Numbered from the stretch's first letter, positions 42,136-50,751 are shown. The stretch is 64,000 nt of DNA from Streptomyces pinistramenti (GCF_020564935.1 NZ_JAJCXB010000018.1:62001-126000); one strand, 5' to 3'. The notes: generated from the letters alone by a model not told the origin. Program-made: numbers and translations.

Positions 42136-43143
42136 ATGCGCCGCTACGGCAAGAACCCCGACGAGGACGACATCCGCGTCCGCCCCAACCGCAAGGGCAA
42201 CCGCCCCCGGACGAACATCCGCCCCAAGCACGAGGATGCATCCGAGGGCCTGGTCCTGACCGTCGACCGGGGCCGCCTCACGGTCCTCATCGACGACCGC
42301 ACGGTCACCGCGATGAAGGCCCGCGAACTGGGCCGCAAGAGCGCGGTCGTCGGCGACCGCGTCGCCGTGGTCGGCGATCTGACCGGCGCCAAGGACACCC
42401 TGGCGCGCATCGTCCGGGTCGAGCCACGCACCTCGACGCTGCGCCGTACGGCCGATGACGACGACCCGTACGAGCGGGTCGTGGTCGCCAACGCCGACCA
42501 GCTCGCCATCGTCACCGCGCTCGCCGACCCCGAACCGCGCCCCCGGCTGATCGACCGCTGCCTGGTCGCCGCCTACGACGCGGGCCTCGACCCGCTGCTG
42601 GTGCTGACCAAGTCCGACCTGGCGTCGGCCGACAGTCTCCTGGAGTCCTACGGCGCACTGGGCGTCCCCTACCTCGTCACCAACCGCGACGAACTCGCCG
42701 ACGGCGCCGCCGCCGACCGGGTGCGCGAGCGGCTGACGGGTCGCATGACGGCCTTCGTCGGCCACTCCGGCGTCGGTAAGACCACCCTGGTCAACTCCCT
42801 GGTCCCGGACCGGCGTCGGGCGACCGGGCACGTCAACGCGCACACCGGCCGCGGCCGGCACACCACCACCTCCGCACTGGCCCTGCCGCTGCCCGGCGAC
42901 TCGGGCTGGGTCATCGACACCCCGGGCGTACGGTCCTTCGGGCTGCACCACGTCGATCCGTCGCGGGTCGTCCTGGCCTTCCCCGACCTGGTGCCCGGCA
43001 CCGCCGAGTGCCCGCGCGCCTGCAGTCACGACGAGCAGGACTGCGCACTGGACGCCTGGGTCGCCGAGGGCCACGCCGACCCGGCCCGGCTGTATTCGCT
43101 GCGACGTCTCCTGTCGACCCGTGAGCGACGCGAGGGCGACTGA
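42136..43143 (+). CDS. rsgA: Ribosome small subunit-dependent GTPase RsgA
   Basis: A 335-residue circularly permuted GTPase. An OB-like N-terminal domain (from LVLTVDRGRLTVLIDD) precedes the G motifs in permuted order: TKSD (G4), FVGHSGVGKTTL (G1), TTTSA (G2) and DTPGVRSFG (G3). The C-terminal zinc knuckle is CPRACSHDEQDC. RsgA helps 30S subunit maturation. The N-terminal 35 residues are rich in Arg/Lys (RPNRKGNRPRTN), a ribosome-binding extension. It is cotranscribed with aroA, a pairing seen in actinobacteria. Confidence 0.95.
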   Translation: MRRYGKNPDEDDIRVRPNRKGNRPRTNIRPKHEDASEGLVLTVDRGRLTVLIDDRTVTAMKARELGRKSAVVGDRVAVVGDLTGAKDTLARIVRVEPRTSTLRRTADDDDPYERVVVANADQLAIVTALADPEPRPRLIDRCLVAAYDAGLDPLLVLTKSDLASADSLLESYGALGVPYLVTNRDELADGAAADRVRERLTGRMTAFVGHSGVGKTTLVNSLVPDRRRATGHVNAHTGRGRHTTTSALALPLPGDSGWVIDTPGVRSFGLHHVDPSRVVLAFPDLVPGTAECPRACSHDEQDCALDAWVAEGHADPARLYSLRRLLSTRERREGD

Positions 43144-43232
43144 TCACCGAAGTTTGCTCCCCGCCACCCGAGGTAAATGCATAATCACACCAAGGCAGGC
43201 GAAGCGGTCAGGATCTGACGGAGGCATGGGAT

Positions 43233-43556
43233 ATGGCGTGGCTGCTCGTCGTGGTGGCAGGTCTCCTGGAGACCGGCTTCGCGGTTTGCCTCAAGCTGTC
43301 GCACGGCTTCACCCGCCTGTTCCCGACCGTCGCCTTCGCCGCCTTCGCACTGGCCAGCTTCGGCCTGCTGACGCTGTCCCTGCGCAAGCTCGACGTCGGC
43401 CCGGCATACGCGGTCTGGACCGGCATCGGCGCGGCCGGCACGGCGATCTACGGCATGGTCTTCCTCGGCGACCTGGTCTCCGCGCTGAAGATCGTCTCCA
43501 TCAGCCTCGTGATCATCGGTGTCGTCGGGCTGCAACTGTCGGGATCGACCCACTGA
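43233..43556 (+). CDS. sugE: SMR-family exporter, Gdx/SugE-like (guanidinium)
   Basis: A 107-residue four-helix SMR protein. The proton-coupling Glu is E13 in AGLLETGFAV. The block AYAVWTGIGAAGTAIYG matches the Gdx signature W-T-G-I-G-A-x-G-T of guanidinium exporters, not the EmrE drug type. It works as an antiparallel dimer exchanging guanidinium for protons. A GGAGG lies 11 bp before the ATG. No ykkC-type guanidine riboswitch was recognisable in the 89-bp leader. It is convergent with a TetR gene. Confidence 0.88.
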   Translation: MAWLLVVVAGLLETGFAVCLKLSHGFTRLFPTVAFAAFALASFGLLTLSLRKLDVGPAYAVWTGIGAAGTAIYGMVFLGDLVSALKIVSISLVIIGVVGLQLSGSTH

Positions 43557-43643
43557 CCGGCCCGGCCACGGAAGGCCGCGGACTCCCACGACATCGGTCC
43601 ACCGCCGCGAACACGCCCCGCCGCACACGGCCGTGACCGTCGC

Positions 43644-44426
43644 TCAGTCCGCCGCCCGGCCCCCGTCGGGCCGCAGCGGTGCGCCGGGCGACACCGCGTC
43701 GCCGAGCACCGGCCGGGCCTCCGGGATCCGGGCGAACGCCCCGCGCACCAACCGGGCCACCGCCTCGGTCTCCGCGTCCCGCCGCCCTCTGCCGCCGGGA
43801 GGCACCGCGCCGGGTCTCCGCGCTCCGCGCGACGCGGGTGCCCGTACCGGAGGGCCGGCCGCGGGAGCGACCACGCAGGACAGGGTCAGCCGGGCGGCGG
43901 CCTCGCAGGCGGTGCCCAGGGCGGGCAGTTGCTCCGCGGGCCAGTCCGGCTCCAATGCGGCCACCGCACGGTCGCAGAATCTGCCGACCCATTCGGCGGG
44001 CCCCGGCAGCGGCGCTTCGCCGGCCGGCGGACGCTGCGCGGGGACGCCGGGCCACGCGCCACGGGCCGGCGGCGGGGCCGGCAGCCGGTCGCTCCAGCAA
44101 CCCGTCAGCGCGGCCCGCACCAGAGGGTTGGCGCGTGCGATGCGCAGTGTCCAGGCGGCTGCCGCGGCGCCCCGGGTCGCCGCGTCGTCCCCGGTGCGCG
44201 CCGGCCGGCCGTCGGCCAGGGCCCGTTCGACGCCCGCGAGATAGCTGTCGGTCTCGCGGCGCACGAGCGCGCGGGCGAGCCCTTCCTTGCTGCCGAACTC
44301 GTTGTAGAGGGTCTGCCGCGAGACCCCGGCACGGGCTGCCACGTCCACCATCCTGACCGCCGTCCAGGGGCGGCTCGCCAGCGCCGTGTACGCGGCATCG
44401 AGCAAGGATTCACGCGCTGCAGGCAT
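43644..44426 (-). CDS. TetR-family regulator
   Basis: A 260-residue TetR protein with HTH VRMVDVAARAGVSRQTLYNEFGSKEGLARAL (residues about 25-54). The ligand domain is long, with a Pro/Gly/Arg-rich insertion (PAPPPARGAWPGVPAQRPPAGEAP) and a disordered Gly/Arg tail near the C-terminus. The ATG was chosen close to the first helix. It is convergent with the SMR exporter and divergent from hisN with 164 bp between, so its target could be itself, hisN or the exporter. The ligand is unknown. Confidence 0.82.
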   Translation of the reverse strand: MPAARESLLDAAYTALASRPWTAVRMVDVAARAGVSRQTLYNEFGSKEGLARALVRRETDSYLAGVERALADGRPARTGDDAATRGAAAAAWTLRIARANPLVRAALTGCWSDRLPAPPPARGAWPGVPAQRPPAGEAPLPGPAEWVGRFCDRAVAALEPDWPAEQLPALGTACEAAARLTLSCVVAPAAGPPVRAPASRGARRPGAVPPGGRGRRDAETEAVARLVRGAFARIPEARPVLGDAVSPGAPLRPDGGRAAD

Positions 44427-44590
44427 CGTCGCCTCCCCGGCCCACCGGCCCAAATGACCGGCGTGCGGACAGAATTGACGCGGCGCCAGGGACTGTCAAG
44501 GGTCGCCGCACGGCGGACCGGGCCCGTCGTACACGCCCGGCGGAGCATGGCCGTGTGGCTCCTGCCTATACCAGTCGATACTGTTCGCAC

Positions 44591-45397
44591 ATGCCCGACT
44601 ATCACGATGATCTACGTCTCGGCCATGTCCTGGCGGACGCCGCTGACGCCACCACCATGGACCGGTTCAAGGCGCTCGATCTGAAGGTCGAGACCAAACC
44701 GGACATGACCCCGGTGAGCGAGGCGGACAAGGCCGCCGAGGAGTTGATCCGTGGCCATCTCCAGCGGGCCCGGCCACGCGACTCGGTGCTCGGCGAGGAG
44801 TTCGGCAGCTCAGAGGGCGCCGGCCCGCGCCGCTGGATCATCGACCCGATCGACGGCACGAAGAACTACGTCCGCGGGGTGCCGGTCTGGGCGACCCTGA
44901 TCGCGCTGATGGAGCGCGGCGAGGGCGGCGACCGCCCGGTGGTCGGCATCGTCTCGGCCCCGGCACTCAACCGCAGGTGGTGGGCGGCCGAGGGGCTGGG
45001 CGCCTTCACCGGCCGGAGCCTGACCTCCGCGACCCGGCTGCACGTCTCGGAGGTCGGCAGCATCCAGGACGCGTCGTTCGCGTACTCGTCGCTGACCGGC
45101 TGGGAGGAGCGCGACAAGCTGTCCGGCTTCCTGGACCTGAGCCGGGACTGCTGGCGCACCCGGGCGTACGGCGACTTCTGGCCGTACATGATGGTCGCCG
45201 AGGGCTCGGTGGACATCTGCGCGGAGCCGGAACTCTCCCTGTGGGACATGGCGGCCTGCGCCGTGGTGGTGCAGGAGGCCGGCGGCCGGTTCACCGGCCT
45301 GGACGGCAGGCCGGGCCCGCACAGCGGGAACGCCGCGGCCTCCAACGGCCTGCTCCACGACGACCTGCTGGGCTACGTCGGCGACGCGCGGCGCTGA
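44591..45397 (+). CDS. hisN: Histidinol-phosphatase, inositol-monophosphatase type
   Basis: A 268-residue IMPase-fold enzyme. Metal sites are GEEFG (E about 77), IDPIDGTKNYVRGVPVW (D-P-I-D-G-T) and LSLWDMAACAVVVQEAGG (W-D). In Streptomyces this HisN replaces the HAD-type phosphatase in histidine biosynthesis, releasing phosphate from L-histidinol phosphate. The D-G-T-K-N-Y/F-V-R-G-x-P sequence is typical of HisN rather than inositol monophosphatase. It ends at a strong terminator. Confidence 0.92.
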   Translation: MPDYHDDLRLGHVLADAADATTMDRFKALDLKVETKPDMTPVSEADKAAEELIRGHLQRARPRDSVLGEEFGSSEGAGPRRWIIDPIDGTKNYVRGVPVWATLIALMERGEGGDRPVVGIVSAPALNRRWWAAEGLGAFTGRSLTSATRLHVSEVGSIQDASFAYSSLTGWEERDKLSGFLDLSRDCWRTRAYGDFWPYMMVAEGSVDICAEPELSLWDMAACAVVVQEAGGRFTGLDGRPGPHSGNAAASNGLLHDDLLGYVGDARR

Positions 45398-45409
45398 CCT
45401 GCGCGGTTA

Positions 45410-45437
45410 CGGGGGCCGGGCAGACGTCCGGCCCCCG
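45410..45437 (+). terminator. hisN terminator
   Basis: Perfect 10-bp inverted repeat CGGGGGCCGG / CCGGCCCCCG with an 8-base loop, 13 bp after the hisN stop. Confidence 0.85.
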
Positions 45438-45462
45438 CCCCTTGTGAGCCGGCCGGAGAGCA

Positions 45463-45508
45463 TGTGAACATGAGAATCCCCTCGTTTGTGAACTTGTGAA
45501 TTCCTTCG
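45463..45508. repeat. Tandem direct repeat upstream of the CBS gene
   Basis: Two 22-bp copies, TGTGAACATGAGAATCCCCTCG and TGTGAACTTGTGAATTCCTTCG, 18 of 22 identical, with starts 24 bp apart. Each begins with TGTGAAC. They are AT-rich relative to the surroundings and end 35 bp before the CBS start, as a tandem activator or sigma-factor site would. Confidence 0.7.
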
Positions 45509-45543
45509 CAAGGGCACATCCGCAAAGGAGGTGGCTCTCTGCC

Positions 45544-45951
45544 ATGCCCCTGCTCGTCAAGGACGCCATGAGCACGCTGGTCCTCACCATCGGGCCCGCC
45601 CACACCCTCCGTCAGGCCGCCCAGCTGATGGCTGCCCGCCGCGTCGGCGCGGCCGTCGTACTCGACACCGACACCAGCGGCCTCGGGATCCTCACCGAGC
45701 GCGACATCCTCAACTCCCTCGGCGCGGGCGAGAATCCCGACCGGGAAACCGCCCAGACCCACACCACCCCCGACGTGGTCTTCGCCGCACCGGACTGGAC
45801 CCTGGACGACGCCGCGGACGCCATGGTGCGCGGCGGCTTCCGGCACCTGATCGTCCTCGACGACCGCGAGCCGGTCGGCGTGGTGTCCGTCCGCGACATC
45901 ATCCGCTGCCGCTCGGCCGCCATCGTGCGGACCGACGCGGTGCCCGCCTGA
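45544..45951 (+). CDS. CBS-domain pair protein
   Basis: A 135-residue protein made of two CBS motifs: VKDAMSTLVLTIGPAHTLRQAAQLMAARRVGAAVVLD with GILTERDIL, and PDVVFAAPDWTLDDAADAMVRGGFRHLIVLDD with GVVSVRDII. CBS pairs bind adenine nucleotides or S-adenosylmethionine and act as energy sensors; stand-alone forms are common in Streptomyces stress regulons. A strong AAGGAGG lies 13 bp upstream of the ATG, farther than usual; no closer start in frame exists. It is preceded by a tandem repeat and converges with katA. Confidence 0.9.
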   Translation: MPLLVKDAMSTLVLTIGPAHTLRQAAQLMAARRVGAAVVLDTDTSGLGILTERDILNSLGAGENPDRETAQTHTTPDVVFAAPDWTLDDAADAMVRGGFRHLIVLDDREPVGVVSVRDIIRCRSAAIVRTDAVPA

Positions 45952-45962
45952 GGCCACAGGCA

Positions 45963-45999
45963 CGAAGAGGCCGGAGCCCCATGGCATCCGGCCTCTTCG
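45963..45999. terminator. CBS-gene terminator
   Basis: Perfect 13-bp inverted repeat CGAAGAGGCCGGA / TCCGGCCTCTTCG with an 11-base loop, 11 bp after the stop. Confidence 0.9.
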
Positions 46000-46030
46000 G
46001 CTGGTACGGCAAGCAGCCGTTGCGCGCCTC

Positions 46031-46079
46031 CCACGGCCTGCCACCCCTGCCGCGAGTGCAGCGGCGGCAGGCCGTGGGG
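46031..46079. terminator. katA terminator
   Basis: Perfect 13-bp inverted repeat CCCACGGCCTGCC / GGCAGGCCGTGGG with a 23-base loop containing a small GC hairpin, 9 bp past the katA stop. Confidence 0.8.
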
Positions 46080-46088
46080 AGCTGCTTG

Positions 46089-47552
46089 TCAGCCGCGCAG
46101 GGCCTGGACCGCGGCTTCCAGCCGCTTGCCGTAGTCCGCGTCCGCCTTGCGGAAGTTCTCGATCGCCCGCTGGGCGATGTCGTCGCGGGACACCTGGGAG
46201 ATGGAGCCCGCCAGGTTGTTGATCAGGCGCTCCTTCTCGTCCTCCGTCATCAGCCGGTAGAGGTTGCCCGCCTGCACGAAGTCGTTGTCATCGGCGTGCG
46301 AGAGCGCCGCGCTCTCACCGCTGCCACCGGACACCGCCACCGGCTGCCACAGCGCCCGGCCGGTCTCGACCGGTCCGCCGAAGCTGTTCGGCTCGTAGTT
46401 CTTCTGTCCCACGTGCCGGCCGTCGTAGAGGACACCGTCCCGCCCGTAGGTGCGGGCCTCGGTGGCACGGGGACGGTTGACCGGCAGGTGGTCGGCGTTG
46501 ATGCCGACGCGGTAGCGGTGCGCGTCGCCGTACGCGAACAGGCGGCCCTGGAGCATCTTGTCGGGGGACGGACCGATGCCCGGCACGAAGTGGTGCGGGG
46601 AGAAGGCCGACTGCTCGACCTCGGCGAAGATGTCCTGCGGGTTGCGGTTCAGCTCCAGCTTGCCGATCTCGATCGGCGGGTAGTCCTCGTGCGGCCAGAC
46701 CTTGGTCAGGTCGAACGGGTTGAAGCGGTAGTTCGCCGCCTCGGCCGCGGGCATGATCTGCACCTGCACGGTCCAGGCCGGGAACTCGCCCCGCTCGATG
46801 GAGGTCCGCAGGTCACGCTGGTGACTGTCGGCGTCCTCACCGGCGACCTTGTCCGCCTCGGCCTGGGTCAGGCTCTCGACGCCCTGGTCGGTCTTGAAGT
46901 GGTACTTGACCCAGAAGACCTCGCCGGCCTCGTTGTTCCACTGGAACGTGTGCGAGCCGTAGCCGTTCATGTGGCGCCACGAGGTCGGGATCCCACGGTC
47001 GCCGAACAGCCAGGTCACCTGGTGGGTCGTCTCGGGCGAGAGGCCGAAGAAGTCCCAGACGTTGTCCGCCTCCTGCGAGCCGGTGTACGGGTCGCGCTTC
47101 TGGGTGTGGATGAAGTCGGGGAACTTCATGGCGTCCTTGATGAAGAACACCGGGGTGTTGTTGCCGACGAGGTCGTAGTTGCCCTCTTCGGTGTAGAACT
47201 TCAGCGCGAAGCCCCGCGGGTCACGCACCGTGTCGGCCGAACCGAGGCTGCCCGCGACCGTCGAGAAGCGCAGGAACGTCTCGGTCTGCTTGCCGATCTC
47301 CGAGAGGAACTTCGCCCGGGTGTACTTGGTCACATCGGCGGTGACGGTGAAGGTGCCGTACGCACCGCCGCCCCGCGCGTGGACGATGCGCTCCGGGATG
47401 CGCTCACGGTTGAAGTGCGCGAGCTTTTCGATCAGGAGCTGGTCCTGGACCAGACCCGGTCCGCCGACGCCGGCCGTCTCGCTGTTCTGGTTGTCCGCAA
47501 CCGGAGCTCCGGACTCCGTGGTCAGCGGTCCCGTAGTGCTCTGTACCGACAC
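46089..47552 (-). CDS. katA: Monofunctional heme catalase
   Basis: A 487-residue clade-3 type catalase. The distal His is in RIVHARGGGAYGTF, the Asn in DLVGNNTPVFFI, and the proximal heme Tyr in RLFAYGDAHRYR. It degrades hydrogen peroxide in the cytoplasm. The gene is divergent from catR, with a 7-1-7 inverted repeat between -35 and -10 of a predicted katA promoter. Length and start (MSVQSTTGPLTTESGAPVADNQNS) agree with the main vegetative catalase CatA of S. coelicolor. Confidence 0.95.
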   Translation of the reverse strand: MSVQSTTGPLTTESGAPVADNQNSETAGVGGPGLVQDQLLIEKLAHFNRERIPERIVHARGGGAYGTFTVTADVTKYTRAKFLSEIGKQTETFLRFSTVAGSLGSADTVRDPRGFALKFYTEEGNYDLVGNNTPVFFIKDAMKFPDFIHTQKRDPYTGSQEADNVWDFFGLSPETTHQVTWLFGDRGIPTSWRHMNGYGSHTFQWNNEAGEVFWVKYHFKTDQGVESLTQAEADKVAGEDADSHQRDLRTSIERGEFPAWTVQVQIMPAAEAANYRFNPFDLTKVWPHEDYPPIEIGKLELNRNPQDIFAEVEQSAFSPHHFVPGIGPSPDKMLQGRLFAYGDAHRYRVGINADHLPVNRPRATEARTYGRDGVLYDGRHVGQKNYEPNSFGGPVETGRALWQPVAVSGGSGESAALSHADDNDFVQAGNLYRLMTEDEKERLINNLAGSISQVSRDDIAQRAIENFRKADADYGKRLEAAVQALRG

Positions 47553-47602
47553 GTGCGCCTCCTGATGTCTCTACACCTGCCCTTGGCTTGCGCCGTTGCC
47601 GA

Positions 47603-47630
47603 TCCTACATTGGACATTGTCTAAGTCAAG
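47603..47630 (-). promoter_or_regulatory. katA promoter with CatR/Fur-type 7-1-7 operator
   Basis: Minus-strand TTGACT (47630-47625) and TAGGAT (47608-47603), 16 bp apart, make a plausible promoter 50-78 bp before katA. Within it TTGGACA-T-TGTCTAA (47611-47625) is a 7-1-7 inverted repeat with one mismatch, the form recognised by Fur/PerR proteins. CatR binding here would block katA. Confidence 0.75.
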
Positions 47631-47710
47631 AAGAACCCGAAAGCCATACCCGATCCGGTGATGGACCGGCCGCTGCTACCCTGGCTGTATCTGACTGATA
47701 GGTGAATGGC

Positions 47711-48130
47711 ATGAGTGACCTGCTGGAACGACTCCGGGAACGCGGCTGGCGTCTGACCGCACAGCGGCGCGTGGTCGCCGAGGTGCTCAACGGCGACCAC
47801 GTCCACTACACCGCCGACGAAGTGCACGCACGCGCGAGCGACCGGCTTCCCGAGATCTCCCGCGCCACGGTCTACAACACACTCGGTGAGCTGGTCTCGC
47901 TCGGCGAAGTGCTGGAGGTCAGCACGGACGGCCGGGCCAAGCGCTACGACCCGAACGCCCACCACGACCACCAGCACCTCGTCTGCTCCCGCTGCGGCAC
48001 AATCCGGGACGTCCACGTCCAGGGCGACCCGCTCACCGCGCTCCCCGAGCCCGAGCGGTACGGCTTCCAGGTCTCCGAAGTGACGGTCACCTACCGGGGC
48101 ATCTGCCCGACCTGCAGCGCCACCACCTGA
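47711..48130 (+). CDS. catR: Fur/PerR-family repressor CatR
   Basis: A 139-residue Fur-family protein. The DNA-binding domain contains WRLTAQRRVVAEVL and LPEISRATVYNTLGELVSLG; the metal sites are HHDHQHLVC, CSRCG and the C-terminal CPTC structural-zinc pair. In S. coelicolor CatR is a peroxide sensor that represses the catalase gene and itself. The ATG 47711 has GGTGAATGG upstream; a GTG three codons earlier is possible. It is divergent from katA, sharing 158 bp. Confidence 0.92.
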   Translation: MSDLLERLRERGWRLTAQRRVVAEVLNGDHVHYTADEVHARASDRLPEISRATVYNTLGELVSLGEVLEVSTDGRAKRYDPNAHHDHQHLVCSRCGTIRDVHVQGDPLTALPEPERYGFQVSEVTVTYRGICPTCSATT

Positions 48131-48360
48131 CACCCCGGGCGCGCCCCCGTCCGGCCGCCCCGCATCCCTTTACCGGCCCGCGCCCCCGACCGACGCGGGC
48201 CCGTTCGCATATCCGGGGCCAAGGACTTCACGCCTCCGCCAAGGGGCGCGGCCACACGACGGCATCGGGCGGGGGCAAGGGCCAGAGCCCGAAGTGACAG
48301 GCAGCATGCGGGGGGCGCCGCCCCGGAAGAACGCACTCGACCGGCCCGGCCGCACACACG

Positions 48361-48397
48361 ACGAAGGCCCGGATTCTCAAGGAATCCGGGCCTTCGT
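48361..48397 (-). terminator. Terminator of tRNA-fMet copy 1
   Basis: 16-bp perfect inverted repeat beginning ACGAAGGCCCGGATTC with loop TCAAG, 8 bp from the tRNA 3' end. The same hairpin recurs beside copy 2. Confidence 0.92.
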
Positions 48398-48404
48398 CCT
48401 ACAG

Positions 48405-48478
48405 TAGCGGGGACAGGATTTGAACCTGCGACCTCTGGGTTATGAGCCCAGCGAGCTACCGAGCTGCTCCACCCCGCG
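48405..48478 (-). tRNA. Initiator tRNA-Met (CAT), copy 1
   Basis: 74 nt on the minus strand starting CGCGGGGTGGAGCAGCTCGG. The anticodon CAT lies in GGGCTCATAACCC, whose stem has the three G:C pairs of initiator tRNAs. Position 1 is mispaired with 72 (C opposite T), another initiator mark. The T-loop GGTTCAAATCC is normal. No CCA is encoded. The copy at 50678-50751 is identical. Confidence 0.95.
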
Positions 48479-48602
48479 TCGTTGTGCCTTTACTTTAACC
48501 CCAGGCCGACGACCAGCGCAAATCCCTTCCCACGGGCCCCGGCCCCCGGCCCTGTGGGCCGGGGGCCGGACTGCCCGGGGCCACCCGAAGCCGTCCACCG
48601 GC

Positions 48603-50456
48603 TCAGGCGCTGAGTTCCTCCTGAAGAGCCGCACGCAGCCGCGCCGCCCGCTCGGCGACCTCCGGCGGCCCCAGCTCCACGGCCCGTGCGCACCAGGTCT
48701 GCGCCTCGGCCAGCGCACCGCGGCGGGCGGCCAGCAGCGCCAGCCGCAGCGCCGCCCGTCCGTGCCCCTCCGCGGCGGCCCGCTGCCACCACAGGGCGGC
48801 CTCGGGCAGGCTGCCCTCGCGGGCCAGCAGGAGGCCGAGGTTGAAGGCGCCGTTGCGGCTGCCGGCTTCGGCGGCCGCGCGGTACCACTTCGCGGCCTCG
48901 ACCACCTCGCCCTGAGCCGCCGCGAACATGCCAACCCGGACCTGGGCGCGACGGTGCCCCTGGCGCGCGGCCTTCTCGTACCACCGGGTGCTCTCGTCGT
49001 CCGGCGTCCGCGCCTCGTCAGGCCGCCGGCCGCGGCCCGATTCCACCGCCCTGCGGTCCAGCAGATCGGCGAGCCGGAACGCCGCCTCGGCGCTGCCGCC
49101 CTCCGCTGCGCAGCGCAGGTTCCGCTCCGCGGCGGCGTCCTCGCCACCGCGCTGCTGCACGATCGCGACCTGGAGCGCCGCTTCGGTGTGCCCGGCGGCG
49201 GCGGCCCGCTCGTACCAGATGTGTGCGGTGCGCTCCTCGCCGCGGCCGGCGAACAGGATGCCGAGGTTGAACGCCGCGTCCACGCTGCCGGCCTCGGCCG
49301 CCTTGGAGAACCACGGTTCAGCGCCCGACGCGTCGCCGCGCTGGAGCAGCAGGATGGCGAGCGCGTTGGCGGCCTCGCGGTGCCCGGCGTACGCGGCCCT
49401 GCGGTACCACTGCTCGCCGCGCCCGGCCCGCCCCTGCTCGGCGCAGAGCAGCCCGAGGTTGTACGCGCCGTTGACGTCGCCCGCGTCGAGCGCGGCGCGG
49501 TACCAGCGCTCGGCGGTCTGCAGCTCGCCGCGGTCGGCGTGCAGCGCGCCCAGGGCGTTGGCGGCGTTGCCGTCGCCGTCCTGGGCGGCGCGCCGCCACC
49601 ACTCGGCCGCGCTTTCCCCGTCGCCTGCGTCGCGCAGCAGGAAGCCCAGCGCGCAGGCGGCCTTCGCCTCGCCGTCCTTGGCCGCGGAGAGGTACCAGCG
49701 GCCCGCCTCCTGGATGTCGCCGCGCTCTTCCAGCAGCGTGCCCAACTGGAGGGCCGCACGCCGGTGTCCGCGCGCGGCGGCCTGGCGGTACCACTGCTCC
49801 GCCTCGGCCTCCTGGGTCAGTTCGCCGTAGGCCGGTGCCGTACGGCGGTCCGCGCCTCGGCCCTCCTCGATGAGCCGGGCGATGCGGTACGCGGCCTCGC
49901 GGTGGCCGCGCTCGGCGGCGGCCCGGAACCAGCGCTCGGCGCCGACGTCACCGCGGTGTTCGAGAAGGTCGGCGAGGGCGTAGGCACCCAGGCAGTGGCC
50001 GGATTCGGCGGACTGCCGCAGCCAGTACTCGGCCGCCGGCTCGTCGCCACGCTCCCGGTGGTAACGGCCCAATGCGTGCGCGGCCGCCGCGGATCCGGCG
50101 ACGGCGGCGATCCGCCACCAGCCGGACGCCTCGTCCCCGTATCCCCTCTGGTGCAGCAGCACACCGAGGTTGTTGGCGGCCGCGCGGTCGCCCGCCGCGG
50201 TCGCGGAGCGCAGATACGACTCGGCGCCGTCGAGGTCACCACGGCGCAGCAGCAGTGCGCCAAGCACACTCATGGCCGCGGTGTCACCCGCTTCGGCAGC
50301 CCGGCGATGACCGGTTTCGGTCACGGCATCGGACGCTTCGGCGGCCTCCGCGGCCTCCATCTCGTCCATCGGCAACTCGGATTCGCGCCCGTCATCGGAC
50401 GCATACACAAACCGGTCCGTCTCCAACAACCTTGCCTTGTCCCCCATAAGAGCCAT
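48603..50456 (-). CDS. Sel1/TPR-repeat protein, about 15 tandem repeats
   Basis: A 617-residue protein composed almost entirely of Sel1-like repeats of about 36 residues. Each has the form A-x-x-x-L-G-x-L-x-x-x-R-G-D-x-x-x-A-E-x-W-Y-R-x-A-A-x-x-G-x-R-x-A; examples are NNLGVLLHQRGYGDEASGWW and FNLGILFAGRGEERTAHIWY. About 60 acidic residues precede them. Sel1 repeats bind partner proteins; the partner is unknown. The gene sits between the two identical tRNA-fMet units. Start at 50456 or three codons later; GGGTGG precedes. No signal peptide. Confidence 0.88.
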   Translation of the reverse strand: MALMGDKARLLETDRFVYASDDGRESELPMDEMEAAEAAEASDAVTETGHRRAAEAGDTAAMSVLGALLLRRGDLDGAESYLRSATAAGDRAAANNLGVLLHQRGYGDEASGWWRIAAVAGSAAAAHALGRYHRERGDEPAAEYWLRQSAESGHCLGAYALADLLEHRGDVGAERWFRAAAERGHREAAYRIARLIEEGRGADRRTAPAYGELTQEAEAEQWYRQAAARGHRRAALQLGTLLEERGDIQEAGRWYLSAAKDGEAKAACALGFLLRDAGDGESAAEWWRRAAQDGDGNAANALGALHADRGELQTAERWYRAALDAGDVNGAYNLGLLCAEQGRAGRGEQWYRRAAYAGHREAANALAILLLQRGDASGAEPWFSKAAEAGSVDAAFNLGILFAGRGEERTAHIWYERAAAAGHTEAALQVAIVQQRGGEDAAAERNLRCAAEGGSAEAAFRLADLLDRRAVESGRGRRPDEARTPDDESTRWYEKAARQGHRRAQVRVGMFAAAQGEVVEAAKWYRAAAEAGSRNGAFNLGLLLAREGSLPEAALWWQRAAAEGHGRAALRLALLAARRGALAEAQTWCARAVELGPPEVAERAARLRAALQEELSA

Positions 50457-50638
50457 CGTCGCACCACCCGTAACCCTCGTACACCTGGTATACCGCAGCC
50501 AGTGAGGTCACTTCAGCGGTTTGTCGACTTCCCGACACAACGACTTGCCAAACTCAAACACACAGGTTCCCCACATCGGCAGTCCGACGCGGCCGAACCT
50601 GCCGCGAACCTCGCGCAAAGGGCCGTACCCATGACGAA

Positions 50639-50665
50639 GGCCCGGATTCTCAAGGAATCCGGGCC
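50639..50665 (-). terminator. Terminator of tRNA-fMet copy 2
   Basis: 11-bp perfect inverted repeat GGCCCGGATTC / GAATCCGGGCC with the same TCAAG loop as copy 1. Outside the stem the two copies diverge. Confidence 0.88.
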
Positions 50666-50677
50666 CTGGTCTTTTCG

Positions 50678-50751
50678 TAGCGGGGACAGGATTTGAACCT
50701 GCGACCTCTGGGTTATGAGCCCAGCGAGCTACCGAGCTGCTCCACCCCGCG
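50678..50751 (-). tRNA. Initiator tRNA-Met (CAT), copy 2
   Basis: Identical to the copy at 48405-48478 over all 74 nt, including the following CGTTGTG. Features of an initiator tRNA (three G:C pairs before CAT, unpaired 1:72) are conserved. The copies face the same way, 2.27 kb apart. Confidence 0.95.

Noticed and set aside
43144..43232. Guanidine (ykkC) riboswitch before the SMR gene
   Set aside because: Neither the class I conserved core nor paired ACGR hairpins are present.
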